The position numbers were made by a program, and so were the translations under genes. Below are positions 34,524 through 42,740 of a stretch of DNA of 64,000 nt, piece after piece. Within the stretch, counting starts at the first letter, position 1, and every line of letters begins with the position of its first letter. The notes under the pieces were generated by a model that was not told the DNA's origin, ran no database searches, and was given only the letters and a program-made list of their open reading frames with translations. Source of the stretch: Rhodocyclaceae bacterium (GTDB lineage Bacteria > Pseudomonadota > Gammaproteobacteria > Burkholderiales > Rhodocyclaceae); NCBI GenBank assembly GCA_016718525.1, contig JADKDD010000001.1:372001-436000 (forward strand), given 5' to 3'.

Positions 34524-34925
34524 ATGGCTACACGCCAAGGATTTGCTAGGTCTGATCGCATATCAGAGCAAATTCGCCGTGAGTTGGCGGAACTGCTTCG
34601 CTTTGGTCTCAAAGATCCACGCTTAAGCTCGCACCTGAGTTTGGTGACGATTACCGATGTCGAAACGACTCGTGATTATTCTCATGCGAAGATATTTTTC
34701 ACGTCATTGTCACCGGCTGCTGCAACCGGCGAGATTACTGCCGGACTAAAGCGTTCGGCCGGATTTCTACGACGCGAGTTGGGTAAGCGTATCCGGCTGC
34801 ACAAGATTCCTGAGTTGCATTTCGTGTTCGACGCATCGGTCGAGAACGGCAGCCGCTTATCCCGTTTGATTGATCAGGCGGTAGAGTCCGATGTTCAGCG
34901 GGGCAGCGAGTCGCTGGACGAGTGA
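34524..34925 (+). CDS. rbfA: Ribosome-binding factor A
   Basis: RbfA is a KH-fold protein needed for late 30S maturation and cold growth. The 133-residue product contains SDRISEQIRRELAELLRFGL, the KH-type core ITDVETTRDYSHAKIFFTSL and RLHKIPELHFVFDASVENG. The start at 34524 gives the family-typical N terminus. The stop overlaps the GTG start of truB by 4 bp. Confidence 0.95.
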   Translation: MATRQGFARSDRISEQIRRELAELLRFGLKDPRLSSHLSLVTITDVETTRDYSHAKIFFTSLSPAAATGEITAGLKRSAGFLRRELGKRIRLHKIPELHFVFDASVENGSRLSRLIDQAVESDVQRGSESLDE

Positions 34926-35890
34926 GCGCGGTGGGCAGTGAAAACGGCGCAAAGAGAGTGCGTCGCAAGCTTGACGGCGTATTGTTGCTCGACAAACCCT
35001 TAGGGATGAGTTCGAACCAAGCACTGCAAGCCGCACGCCGACTTCTCAATGCTCAAAAGGGCGGACATACTGGAACACTCGACCCGCTGGCGACCGGGTT
35101 GTTGCCATTGTGTTTTGGCGAAGCAACCAAGTTTGCCGGCGAACTGCTGGATGCGGACAAAACGTATTCAGCGACTTTAAGACTTGGCGTTACGACCGAC
35201 ACGGGGGACGCCGAGGGCCGGGAATTGGTGCACCGTGAGGTTTTTTCTTCCCGGGCTGAGGTGCTTGAGGTACTCATGCAATTTCTTGGTGAAATCGAGC
35301 AAATACCTCCTATGTACTCGGCGCTTAAGCGGGACGGAAAACCGCTCTATGAGTATGCGCGGGCGGGCCTGGAAGTCGAACGGCAGCCGCGTCGAATCAC
35401 AATTCATCAACTGGTGATGACAGACTGGAGCAAGGACCAAGTCAGTGTTGAGGTCACCTGTAGCAAGGGCACCTATATCCGTACTTTGGCCGAGGACATT
35501 GGCGAACGTCTTGGATGCGGCGCGCATCTGATCGCGTTGCGACGAATCGCTACAGGCGGCATGTCTGTTTCAGCCGCAATTTCGCTGGGATCACTGGAGC
35601 AAATGAGCGAAGCGCAGCGGGATTCAGCGTTGCTGCCGTCTGACGCTTTGATTGTCCATTTGCCCGCGGTTCAACTCGACGATGGAAAGCGCGATCGGCT
35701 CATGCATGGGCAGCCCATCGAATATCCAGGAGCGCCCGTTGGCGGCGTGTTAGCAGCACCAACTGACGGTTTTACGCAGAATGCTGAAAATCGAATTCGG
35801 CTGTATGACCGGAATGGTCAGTTCCTTGGTCTGGGAATGCTCACCAATGATGGCTGGTGTCAGCCGTTGCGTCTTGTGGCAACCAATTGA
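34922..35890 (+). CDS. truB: tRNA pseudouridine(55) synthase
   Basis: TruB makes pseudouridine 55 in the T-loop of tRNAs. The 322-residue product has GVLLLDKPLGMSSNQALQ and the catalytic segment GGHTGTLDPLATG (Asp54), with YSALKRDGKPLYEYARAG and a C-terminal PUA-like extension. Translation starts at GTG (34922), overlapping rbfA. An exact dispersed-repeat copy (35744-35765) lies in the variable C-terminal region and encodes GVLAAPT. Confidence 0.95.
   Translation: MSAVGSENGAKRVRRKLDGVLLLDKPLGMSSNQALQAARRLLNAQKGGHTGTLDPLATGLLPLCFGEATKFAGELLDADKTYSATLRLGVTTDTGDAEGRELVHREVFSSRAEVLEVLMQFLGEIEQIPPMYSALKRDGKPLYEYARAGLEVERQPRRITIHQLVMTDWSKDQVSVEVTCSKGTYIRTLAEDIGERLGCGAHLIALRRIATGGMSVSAAISLGSLEQMSEAQRDSALLPSDALIVHLPAVQLDDGKRDRLMHGQPIEYPGAPVGGVLAAPTDGFTQNAENRIRLYDRNGQFLGLGMLTNDGWCQPLRLVATN
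35744..35765 (+). repeat. Dispersed 28-bp repeat, copy 6
   Basis: GGCGT, 8 bases (GTTAGCAG), CACCAACTG is exact at all 14 core positions. It lies in the sense strand of the 3' part of truB. Confidence 0.85.
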
Positions 35891-35907
35891 CACACATGAC
35901 AAACCTC

Positions 35908-35937
35908 TTGATACATTGGGTTGAGGGCGGCTATAAT
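35908..35937 (+). promoter_or_regulatory. rpsO promoter
   Basis: TTGATA (35908-35913) and TATAAT (35932-35937) are separated by 18 bp, a strong sigma-70 promoter about 50 bp upstream of rpsO and just after the truB stop. Confidence 0.75.
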
Positions 35938-35986
35938 CTCGCGTTCGCTAAAAGACAAACATAATAGGACTCGCAAGGACCCCAAC

Positions 35987-36256
35987 ATGGCAATTTCTAC
36001 CGCCGATAAAGCAAAACTAGTATCAGATTACCAGCGTGCGCAGGGAGACACCGGATCTCCGGAAGTTCAGATTGCGCTGCTCACCGCACGGATCAATGAC
36101 CTAACCAGCCATTTCAAGGCACATTCCAAGGATCACCATTCCCGCCGTGGTTTGTTGATGATGGTTAGTCAGCGACGCAAGTTGCTTGATTACTTCAAGC
36201 GCAAGAATGCAGATGGCTATCGTTCGTTGATTGAGCGTCTTGGCCTGCGTAAGTAA
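35987..36256 (+). CDS. rpsO: 30S ribosomal protein S15
   Basis: S15 binds the 16S rRNA three-way junction early in 30S assembly and bridges to 50S. The 89-residue product has the family sequence DTGSPEVQIALLTARINDLT and HHSRRGLLMMVSQRRKLLDY. The ATG at 35987 follows AAGGA, and the length equals that of E. coli S15. It is transcribed from its own promoter and followed by a long hairpin and pnp, as in E. coli. Confidence 0.98.
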   Translation: MAISTADKAKLVSDYQRAQGDTGSPEVQIALLTARINDLTSHFKAHSKDHHSRRGLLMMVSQRRKLLDYFKRKNADGYRSLIERLGLRK

Positions 36257-36332
36257 GGATTCGAATCGACATTTGTGCGCTGTCAAGCGACACACCAAAA
36301 TGCCCCGATCAATTGAATCAAGATAGATCTTC

Positions 36333-36365
36333 AAGCCGGTATGGCCATCATGGCTGTGTCGGCTT
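36333..36365 (+). terminator. Long hairpin in the rpsO-pnp gap (terminator or RNase III site)
   Basis: A stem of about 15 bp, including several G-U pairs, starts AAGCCG and ends CGGCTT around a 3-nt loop, followed by TAATTTTTT. It lies 25 bp upstream of the pnp start. It may be a leaky rpsO terminator, or the processing hairpin through which PNPase represses itself in enterobacteria. Confidence 0.75.
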
Positions 36366-36390
36366 TAATTTTTTGTGAAAAGGAAACTCT

Positions 36391-38514
36391 GTGTTTAATC
36401 CAACCAAGAAAAGTTTTGCGTACGGTGAGCATACCGTCACCATCGAGACCGGCGAGATTGCTCGCCAGGCTGGCGGCGCAGTTGTCGTCAATATGGGCGA
36501 CACTGTCGTGCTGGCTACTGTCGTCGCGGCGCGTTCTGCCAAGGCAGGGCAGGATTTTTTCCCACTGACTGTTGATTATCAGGAAAAATCCTACGCCGCC
36601 GGCCGTATCCCCGGCGGGTTCTTCAAACGGGAAGGCCGTCCGTCGGAGAAGGAAATTCTGACCTGCCGACTAATTGACAGACCGATCCGCCCTCTCTTTC
36701 CAGAGGGTTTCTACAACGAAGTACAAGTCATTTGTACCGTCATGTCGTGCAATCCGGAAATCGATCCTGACATTCCTGCGCTGATTGGTACTTCTGCCGC
36801 ACTGGCAATCTCGGGATTGCCGTTTAACGGTCCGGTTGGCGCCGCCCGCGTTGGCTACATTGATGGCAAGTATGTCCTTTGTCCAACCAAGACACAGCTC
36901 GAATCGACTCAGCTGGATTTGGTCGTTGCTGGTACCGAAACAGCCGTCTTGATGGTGGAATCTGAAGCCAAGCAGTTGTCGGAGGAAATCATGCTCGGCG
37001 CCGTGATGTTCGGGCATGAGCAAATGCAGGCAGCGATTAAGGCGATCAACGAAATGGTTGAAGTTGCCGGTAAACCCGAGTGGGATTGGCAAGCGCCGGC
37101 AAAGGACGAAGCGCTGATCGCTCGCGTGAATGAGCTTGCGGAAGCTGAATTGCGCGCCGCCTATAAGATCACCAGCAAACAGGCGCGCACCCAGGCAACG
37201 CGCGAGATTTTCAAGAACACAATCGCCACCTTGACCGAAGGTGTGGAAAACGCGCCTGACTCAAACACCATCGGCAACACGCTATTTGACCTTGAAGCGA
37301 AAATCGTTCGCAGCCAAATCCTCAATGGCGAGCCGCGCATCGACGGTCGCGATACCCGTACTGTGCGCCCTATCGTGGTCCGCAGCGGCGTATTGCCGCG
37401 AACCCATGGCTCGGCATTGTTCACGCGCGGCGAGACTCAGGCTTTGGTCGTTGCAACGCTCGGCACCGGGCGCGATGAGCAGATTATTGACGCTTTGCAA
37501 GGTGAGTACCGCGACCGTTTTATGCTCCACTACAACATGCCTCCGTATGCCACTGGTGAAACCGGTCGCGTAGGTACGCCAAAGCGCCGCGAAATCGGCC
37601 ATGGTCGCCTTGCGAAACGTGCGTTGGTCGCCGTATTGCCGTCAGCTGAAGATTTCGGTTATTCAATGCGCGTGGTTTCGGAAATTACGGAATCCAATGG
37701 CTCGTCATCAATGGCCTCGGTGTGTGGTGGCTCTTTGGCGTTGATGGATGCTGGCGTGCCATTGAAAGCCCACGTCGCAGGTATCGCGATGGGGCTGATC
37801 AAAGAAGGCAACCGGTTTGCTGTGCTGACCGACATCCTCGGTGACGAGGACCACCTTGGCGATATGGACTTCAAAGTAGCCGGTACTGAAGGCGGTATCA
37901 CTGCATTGCAGATGGACATCAAGATTCAGGGCATCACCAAAGAAATCATGCAGGTCGCATTGGCTCAAGCCAAAGACGCACGCCTGCACATTCTTGGCAT
38001 CATGAACGGTTCCATGGCCGGGGCGCGCGAAGAAGTTTCAACTTATGCGCCGCGCATGATTCACATCAAGATCAATCCGGAAAAAATTCGTGACGTGATC
38101 GGCAAGGGTGGGGCGGTGATTCGTGCCTTGACTGAAGAAACTGGATGCGTCATCGATATCGAAGATGATGGATCGATTACTATTTCATCAGTCAATGCCG
38201 ATGCAGCACAAGTGGCGAAGAAGCGCATTGAAGACATCACTGCAGAAGTTGAAGTTGGTCGCGTCTATGAAGGAACGGTATTGCGTTTGCTGGATTTCGG
38301 CGCGATTGTAAGTTTGTTGCCAGGCAAGGACGGATTGTTGCACATCTCTCAAATCGCCAATGAACGCGTCAATGCCGTGTCCGACCATTTGAAGGAAGGT
38401 CAGATCGTCAAGGTCAAAGTCATAGAGACCGACGACAAAGGTCGCGTGCGCCTGTCGATGAAAGCTGTGACAGCTGATGCTGCACCAGCTGCGCCGGTGC
38501 CAGCGTCAGAATGA
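36391..38514 (+). CDS. pnp: Polyribonucleotide nucleotidyltransferase (PNPase)
   Basis: PNPase degrades RNA 3' to 5' by phosphorolysis and is a degradosome component. The 707-residue product has two RNase PH domains (about 1-220 and 310-540), with FFKREGRPSEKEILTCRLID and LPRTHGSALFTRGETQAL. A KH domain (about 555-615, IRDVIGKGGAVIRALTEETG) and an S1 domain (about 620-690) follow. Translation starts at GTG (36391), four bases after AAAGGAAAC. The hairpin before it suggests autoregulation. A perfect bidirectional terminator follows. Confidence 0.98.
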   Translation: MFNPTKKSFAYGEHTVTIETGEIARQAGGAVVVNMGDTVVLATVVAARSAKAGQDFFPLTVDYQEKSYAAGRIPGGFFKREGRPSEKEILTCRLIDRPIRPLFPEGFYNEVQVICTVMSCNPEIDPDIPALIGTSAALAISGLPFNGPVGAARVGYIDGKYVLCPTKTQLESTQLDLVVAGTETAVLMVESEAKQLSEEIMLGAVMFGHEQMQAAIKAINEMVEVAGKPEWDWQAPAKDEALIARVNELAEAELRAAYKITSKQARTQATREIFKNTIATLTEGVENAPDSNTIGNTLFDLEAKIVRSQILNGEPRIDGRDTRTVRPIVVRSGVLPRTHGSALFTRGETQALVVATLGTGRDEQIIDALQGEYRDRFMLHYNMPPYATGETGRVGTPKRREIGHGRLAKRALVAVLPSAEDFGYSMRVVSEITESNGSSSMASVCGGSLALMDAGVPLKAHVAGIAMGLIKEGNRFAVLTDILGDEDHLGDMDFKVAGTEGGITALQMDIKIQGITKEIMQVALAQAKDARLHILGIMNGSMAGAREEVSTYAPRMIHIKINPEKIRDVIGKGGAVIRALTEETGCVIDIEDDGSITISSVNADAAQVAKKRIEDITAEVEVGRVYEGTVLRLLDFGAIVSLLPGKDGLLHISQIANERVNAVSDHLKEGQIVKVKVIETDDKGRVRLSMKAVTADAAPAAPVPASE

Positions 38515-38542
38515 ACCTGATTAACTGATTCCGATCAGGAAA

Positions 38543-38572
38543 GAAAAAAGGACGCACCAGCGTCCTTTTTTC
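38543..38572. terminator. Bidirectional terminator between pnp and dksA
   Basis: A perfect 13-bp stem (GAAAAAAGGACGC and its complement) with a 4-nt loop is flanked by A and T tracts. It lies 28 bp after pnp and 32 bp after the end of convergent dksA. Confidence 0.93.
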
Positions 38573-38604
38573 TTGCCTCGCTTGCAAGCGGGCGGAAACT
38601 TGTA

Positions 38605-39033
38605 TCACTTTCCTATCTGTTTCTCGCGATGTTCTTCCAGGGTTTTGCAGTCAATGCACATCGTAGCAGTCGGCCGTGCTTCCATACGCTTAAGGCCGAT
38701 TTCGACGCCACAAGAATCACAGAAGCCATAGTCACCGCTGTCGATTCTGGCGATGGACTCATCGACTTTTTTAATCAGCTTGCGTTCACGGTCGCGATTC
38801 CGCAGTTCTAGTGCGATATCGGATTCCTGGCTGGCGCGATCATTAGGATCTGCAAATACCGTCGCCTCATCCTGCATCGTGTGCACGGTACGATCAATGT
38901 CCCCCATCATCTCGCGCTTGAGCTGCTCAAGAACAGCACGAAAGTGCTCATATTGTTTTTTGTTCATGTATTGCTCGCCTTTTTTCGCGACGTAAGGCGG
39001 GAGCTGTTTTTTATGCAGCAAGTCATCAGCCAT
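38605..39033 (-). CDS. dksA: RNA polymerase-binding transcription factor DksA
   Basis: DksA enters the RNA polymerase secondary channel and works with ppGpp to repress rRNA promoters and activate amino acid genes. The 142-residue product has the coiled coil with ASQESDIALELRNRDRERKL and the zinc finger CDSCG followed by CIDC. The coil tip region contains DPNDRAS, matching the functional D-x-x-D-x-A pattern. I chose the ATG at 39033 because it gives the normal length; the longer frame is basic and unlike DksA. Ribosome-binding signals are weak. Confidence 0.93.
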   Translation of the reverse strand: MADDLLHKKQLPPYVAKKGEQYMNKKQYEHFRAVLEQLKREMMGDIDRTVHTMQDEATVFADPNDRASQESDIALELRNRDRERKLIKKVDESIARIDSGDYGFCDSCGVEIGLKRMEARPTATMCIDCKTLEEHREKQIGK

Positions 39034-39151
39034 TTCAGTAAGTCCGTATTGTGCGAAGGGGGACTTTATAGCGGAAACGAAGCCCCACTGCAAGTTGAGT
39101 TTTACTATTGGCAATTAGTATTTGTATTGCGAGTGAATCGACTAATTCCGA

Positions 39152-39181
39152 TTGACCCGGCGACATGGAATTGATTAGAAT
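39152..39181 (+). promoter_or_regulatory. tRNA-Pro promoter
   Basis: TTGACC (39152-39157) and TAGAAT (39176-39181) are separated by 18 bp and end 11 bp before the tRNA. Confidence 0.7.
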
Positions 39182-39192
39182 ACGCCTGCGCT

Positions 39193-39269
39193 CGGGGTGT
39201 GGCGCAGCCCGGTAGCGCGCTTGCTTTGGGAGCAAGATGTCGAGAGTTCGAATCCCTCCACCCCGACCA
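39193..39269 (+). tRNA. tRNA-Pro (anticodon TGG)
   Basis: This is a 77-nt cloverleaf with acceptor CGGGGTG/CACCCCG, the anticodon loop TTTGGGA (TGG), T-loop TTCGAAT and an encoded CCA. One A-C mismatch is seen in the T stem. Confidence 0.96.
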
Positions 39270-39422
39270 CTTTTTTACCGCCAGCCATTCCCAACGGCCG
39301 GCAAATTCATGAGCAGAGTGCCAACGCTATTTCGGTACTTTGTCGCTGCTGATGCACTTTGGGCAAATCGGGCTGATTGCTATGCAACAACATATCGATG
39401 TTCTTATGCAAGCCCCAAACGG

Positions 39423-39499
39423 CCGCCCGTAGCTCATCTGGATAGAGCACCGGCCTTCTAAGCCGGGGGTAACAAGTTCGAGTCTTGTCGGGCGGACCA
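39423..39499 (+). tRNA. tRNA-Arg (anticodon TCT)
   Basis: This is a 77-nt cloverleaf with acceptor CCGCCCG/CGGGCGG, anticodon stem CCGGC/GCCGG, loop CTTCTAA (TCT), T-loop TTCGAGT and an encoded CCA. It lies 153 bp after tRNA-Pro, probably in the same transcript or with its own weak promoter. Confidence 0.96.
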
Positions 39500-39572
39500 G
39501 AAAATTCTGAATCTTTGAATTTTGGCCACGAATTGCGGAACGCCAGGTGAAAAAATCACCCGGCCCACGCTA

Positions 39573-40790
39573 TCAGAGATATTTTCCCAGTTCGTATTTC
39601 GCTATTTGATTCCGGTGTACTTCATCCGGACCATCAGCAAGGCGCAGGGTACGTGCGCCGGCGTAGGCGGCCGCGAGCGGGAAGTCATCTGAAATGCCAC
39701 CGCCACCATGCACTTGAATCGCCCAATCAATGACCTGACAGGCCATGTTCGGCGCAATAACTTTGATCATGGCGATTTGTTGCTGGGCAATCTTGTTGCC
39801 GACAGTGTCCATCATCCACGCGGCGTTCAATGTCAAAAGTCTCGCTTGATCGATCATGATGCGTGCCTCCGCGATACGCTCGCGCGTGACACCCTGGTCT
39901 GAAACCGGGCGGTGGAAGGCCACACGCTTTAGCGCCCTTTGACACATCAGTTCGAGAGCCCGTTCGGCAAGACCTATCAGGCGCATGCAATGGTGGATTC
40001 GTCCTGGTCCGAGACGGCCTTGGGCGATTTCGAACCCGCGTCCCTCTCCGAGCAGGATGTTGGATACCGGAACACGCACATTGTCAAAATCAACTTCGCC
40101 ATGGCCGTGGGGAGCATGGTCATATCCAAACACAGATAGCGGACGCACCATGGTCACCCCGGGCGTGTCCATGGGCACCAACACCATCGACTGCTGACTA
40201 TGCAAACTGGCGTTGTTCGGGTCAGTCTTACCCATAAAGATGAGAATCTTGCAGCGTGGATCAGGAGCACCGGAAGTCCACCATTTGCGTCCGTTGATTA
40301 CATACTCGTCACCCTGACGAACGATGCTCGCCGAAATATTGGTCGCATCACTGGAGGCAACAGCAGGTTCAGTCATCGCAAATGCGGAGCGGATTTCTCC
40401 GGCAAGCAATGGCTTGAGCCAGCGCTCCTGCTGAGCGGGTGAGCCGTAGCGGGCCAGCACTTCCATATTGCCGGTATCGGGAGCTGAGCAATTGAAAGCT
40501 TCAGGTGCGATCTCAGAACGTCCCATGATCTCGCACAACGGCGCATATTCCAGATTGGTCAGTCCGGCACCTAGCGAAGATTCCGGCAGAAACAAGTTCC
40601 ACAAACCGGCGGCACGTGCCTTTTCTTTGAGTTCCTCCATGATTTTAGTGGGAACCCAGGGATTGCCTGCGCGACGATTGGTTTCAACTTCGTCATGGAA
40701 TGTTGCTTCGTTGGGATATACGTGTGCATCCATAAACGCGGTCACGCGCTGTTGTAAATCCTTGACCTTGGCGGTATGTGCGAATTCCAT
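39573..40790 (-). CDS. Acyl-CoA dehydrogenase (ACAD10/11 type)
   Basis: This FAD enzyme introduces the alpha-beta double bond in acyl-CoA, the first step of beta-oxidation. The 405-residue product has FAMTEPAVASSDATNIS (FAD contact), INGRKWWTSGAPDPRCKILI, RLGPGRIHHCMRLIGLAERA and the C-terminal VHGGGGISDDFPLAAAYAGAR. The WWTSGA and HHCMR motifs are those of the ACAD10/11 group. The ATG at 40790 has AAGGAAC upstream. It is the last gene of the five-gene minus-strand operon, 14 bp after the aminoglycoside-phosphotransferase-like gene. Confidence 0.92.
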   Translation of the reverse strand: MEFAHTAKVKDLQQRVTAFMDAHVYPNEATFHDEVETNRRAGNPWVPTKIMEELKEKARAAGLWNLFLPESSLGAGLTNLEYAPLCEIMGRSEIAPEAFNCSAPDTGNMEVLARYGSPAQQERWLKPLLAGEIRSAFAMTEPAVASSDATNISASIVRQGDEYVINGRKWWTSGAPDPRCKILIFMGKTDPNNASLHSQQSMVLVPMDTPGVTMVRPLSVFGYDHAPHGHGEVDFDNVRVPVSNILLGEGRGFEIAQGRLGPGRIHHCMRLIGLAERALELMCQRALKRVAFHRPVSDQGVTRERIAEARIMIDQARLLTLNAAWMMDTVGNKIAQQQIAMIKVIAPNMACQVIDWAIQVHGGGGISDDFPLAAAYAGARTLRLADGPDEVHRNQIAKYELGKYL

Positions 40791-40804
40791 TGTTGTTCCT
40801 TCGG

Positions 40805-41872
40805 TTAGGTGGAGCGGATAATTTTTTCTACTTCTTGCCAAGCGTATTCAGCCAGAGGCTTGGCCTTCTGGCCGGCGGCGAGCGCATCCGCACTGGATGC
40901 ATTTCCTTGCAACGCGCGCGCCATGATGCCTTGCATGATGGAGGCCAGGCGGAACATGTTGAATGCCATGTAATAGTTCCATTCAGCCGTCGGGATGGGA
41001 GCGCGTCCGGTACGGCGACAATAAGTTGCGCCGTATTCGGCTTCCGATGGAATGCCCAGTGCGGCGAGGTCATGCCCGTCCAGACCACGGAATTGCCCCG
41101 GCGATAAATGCCATGTCATGCAGTGATACGAAAAATCCACGAGCGGGTGGCCGAGGGTCGATAGCTCCCAGTCGAGGACCGCCAAAACGCGTGGCTCAGT
41201 CGGATGGAAAACCATATTATCGAGGCGGTAATCACCATGCACGATGCTGGTCTCGTCGCCAGCCGGGATGTTTTTCGGTAACCACTCAATCAGATGCTCA
41301 AACGCGTCAATCTTTTCCGTTTCGGCAGCACGATACTGTTTGCTCCAACGCGCGATTTGCCGTTCCAGGTACTGGTTGGTCCGCCCGTAGTCGCCTAGAC
41401 CGATACCCTGATAGTCAACGCAGTGCAGGGCAGCGATCACGCGGTTCATTTCATCAAAGATCGCGCTGCGCTCGGTTGGTTCATAACCGGGTAATGACGG
41501 ATCCCAGAGGATGCGGCCATCGATGCAATCCATCACATAAAACATGGTGCCGATGACGCTGTCGTCCTCGCACAGGGCATAAGCTCGCGCGACCGGTACG
41601 TTAGTATTTGCCAGAGCCGAAATTACGCGGAATTCGCGATCGACAGCATGTGCACTTGGCAGCAAATTTCCGGGAGGCTTGCGCCGCAAGACGTATTTCG
41701 CGCCATCGGTGCGCAGAAGGTATGTCGGGTTCGACTGTCCGCCGCTGAACTGCTCGACGCTTAGTGGCCCACAAAAGCCCTCAACATTGGCGTCCATCCA
41801 TCGGGCAAGTGCCGCCACGTCGAAGGCATGAGCACTAGCCACCGGGCGGGTATCTTGTGTTGACATTGTCAT
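40805..41872 (-). CDS. APH-fold phosphotransferase (ACAD10/11 kinase-domain homologue)
   Basis: The 355-residue kinase-fold protein has the nucleotide lysine region YVLRRKPPGNLLPSAHAVD, the catalytic loop IVHGDYRLDNMVFH and the metal-binding DWELSTLGHPL. This family is fused to acyl-CoA dehydrogenase in animal ACAD10 and ACAD11, where it phosphorylates 4-hydroxyacyl-CoA for beta-oxidation. Here the two are separate adjacent genes, so a role with 4-hydroxy fatty acids is inferred. Start options are 41872, 41866 or a TTG at 41878; none has a clear ribosome binding site. A repeat copy lies 47 bp upstream. Confidence 0.88.
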   Translation of the reverse strand: MTMSTQDTRPVASAHAFDVAALARWMDANVEGFCGPLSVEQFSGGQSNPTYLLRTDGAKYVLRRKPPGNLLPSAHAVDREFRVISALANTNVPVARAYALCEDDSVIGTMFYVMDCIDGRILWDPSLPGYEPTERSAIFDEMNRVIAALHCVDYQGIGLGDYGRTNQYLERQIARWSKQYRAAETEKIDAFEHLIEWLPKNIPAGDETSIVHGDYRLDNMVFHPTEPRVLAVLDWELSTLGHPLVDFSYHCMTWHLSPGQFRGLDGHDLAALGIPSEAEYGATYCRRTGRAPIPTAEWNYYMAFNMFRLASIMQGIMARALQGNASSADALAAGQKAKPLAEYAWQEVEKIIRST

Positions 41873-41918
41873 TGGCAATCAATCGAGTCTGGTTGTGTCA
41901 GTTAAGCCGGGCCCCCGC

Positions 41919-41940
41919 CAGTTGGTGCTGGCGGGACGCC
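41919..41940 (-). repeat. Dispersed 28-bp repeat, copy 7
   Basis: On the minus strand this is GGCGT, 8 bases (CCCGCCAG), CACCAACTG, exact at all 14 core positions. It lies in the 93-bp gap between the SDR gene and the phosphotransferase gene inside the operon. Flanking bases extend the internal arms to an 8-bp hairpin (CCCGCCAG/CTGGCGGG). Confidence 0.85.
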
Positions 41941-41965
41941 GTCCAAATTGTCGGTGGCCTGTATC

Positions 41966-42739
41966 TCAACAGACAGACGCACCGCCGTCGACGGTAATGT
42001 ACTGCCCGGTGATGTGGCGCGATGCTTCCGATGCCAGAAACACTGCTGCACCCATGAGATCTTCGTCACCGCCCAGACGATGCAACGGCGTGCGGGCGAT
42101 CACCGCCGCACCGATCCGCTCGATCAACACGTTGGCCATTTTGGTCGGGAAGAACCCCGGGCAAATGGCGTTCACATTGATGTTGTGCTGACCCCATTCC
42201 GACGCCAGCGCTCGCGTAAAGTTGATGTCGGCACCTTTTGATGTGTTGTAGGCAATGGTTGCCATTCCGGGCGGATTTCCGGCCAGTCCGGCAACTGAAG
42301 CGATGTTGATGATCTTGCCGGATTTTTGGGGGATCATTGCCCGTTTGCCAACTTCGCGACTGAGGAAAAACATTGCGTTGATGTTGAGATCCATCACCTT
42401 GTTCCAAGCCTCGTCAGGATAGTCCTCGGCTGGCGCACCCCACGACGCACCTGCATTGTTCACAAGGATATCGATCTTGCCAAAATGCTCCAACACGGTA
42501 CTGACCAGGCCCGGAATTTGATCGAACTTTGATAGATCGTTGGTCACGGTCAGACAATCGATGCCGAGCTTTTCAAGATGCCCTTTTGCCTCGGCAAGTT
42601 CGTTGGCTTTGCGGGCGGTAATCGCAACTTTCGCACCCATCTCCCCCATGGCCTCTGCCATCTGCAGGCCAAGCCCCCGTGAGCCTCCGGTGATCAGGGC
42701 GATTTTTCCATCAAGCCGGAACAGTTTCTGAACACTCAT
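41966..42739 (-). CDS. SDR-family oxidoreductase
   Basis: The 257-residue short-chain dehydrogenase has the cofactor motif TGGSRGLG (near 17-24), NNAGAS, the catalytic triad Ser (IASVAGLAG), Tyr and Lys (IAYNTSKGAD), and the C-terminal GQYITVDGGASVC. The basic residue after the first Gly pair suggests possible NADP(H) preference. It lies between the thiolase and the phosphotransferase in the fatty-acid operon and probably acts on a hydroxy- or oxoacyl intermediate; the substrate is not evident. The ATG at 42739 has GAGG upstream and lies one base from the thiolase stop. Confidence 0.9.
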   Translation of the reverse strand: MSVQKLFRLDGKIALITGGSRGLGLQMAEAMGEMGAKVAITARKANELAEAKGHLEKLGIDCLTVTNDLSKFDQIPGLVSTVLEHFGKIDILVNNAGASWGAPAEDYPDEAWNKVMDLNINAMFFLSREVGKRAMIPQKSGKIINIASVAGLAGNPPGMATIAYNTSKGADINFTRALASEWGQHNINVNAICPGFFPTKMANVLIERIGAAVIARTPLHRLGGDEDLMGAAVFLASEASRHITGQYITVDGGASVC

Positions 42740-42740
42740 C

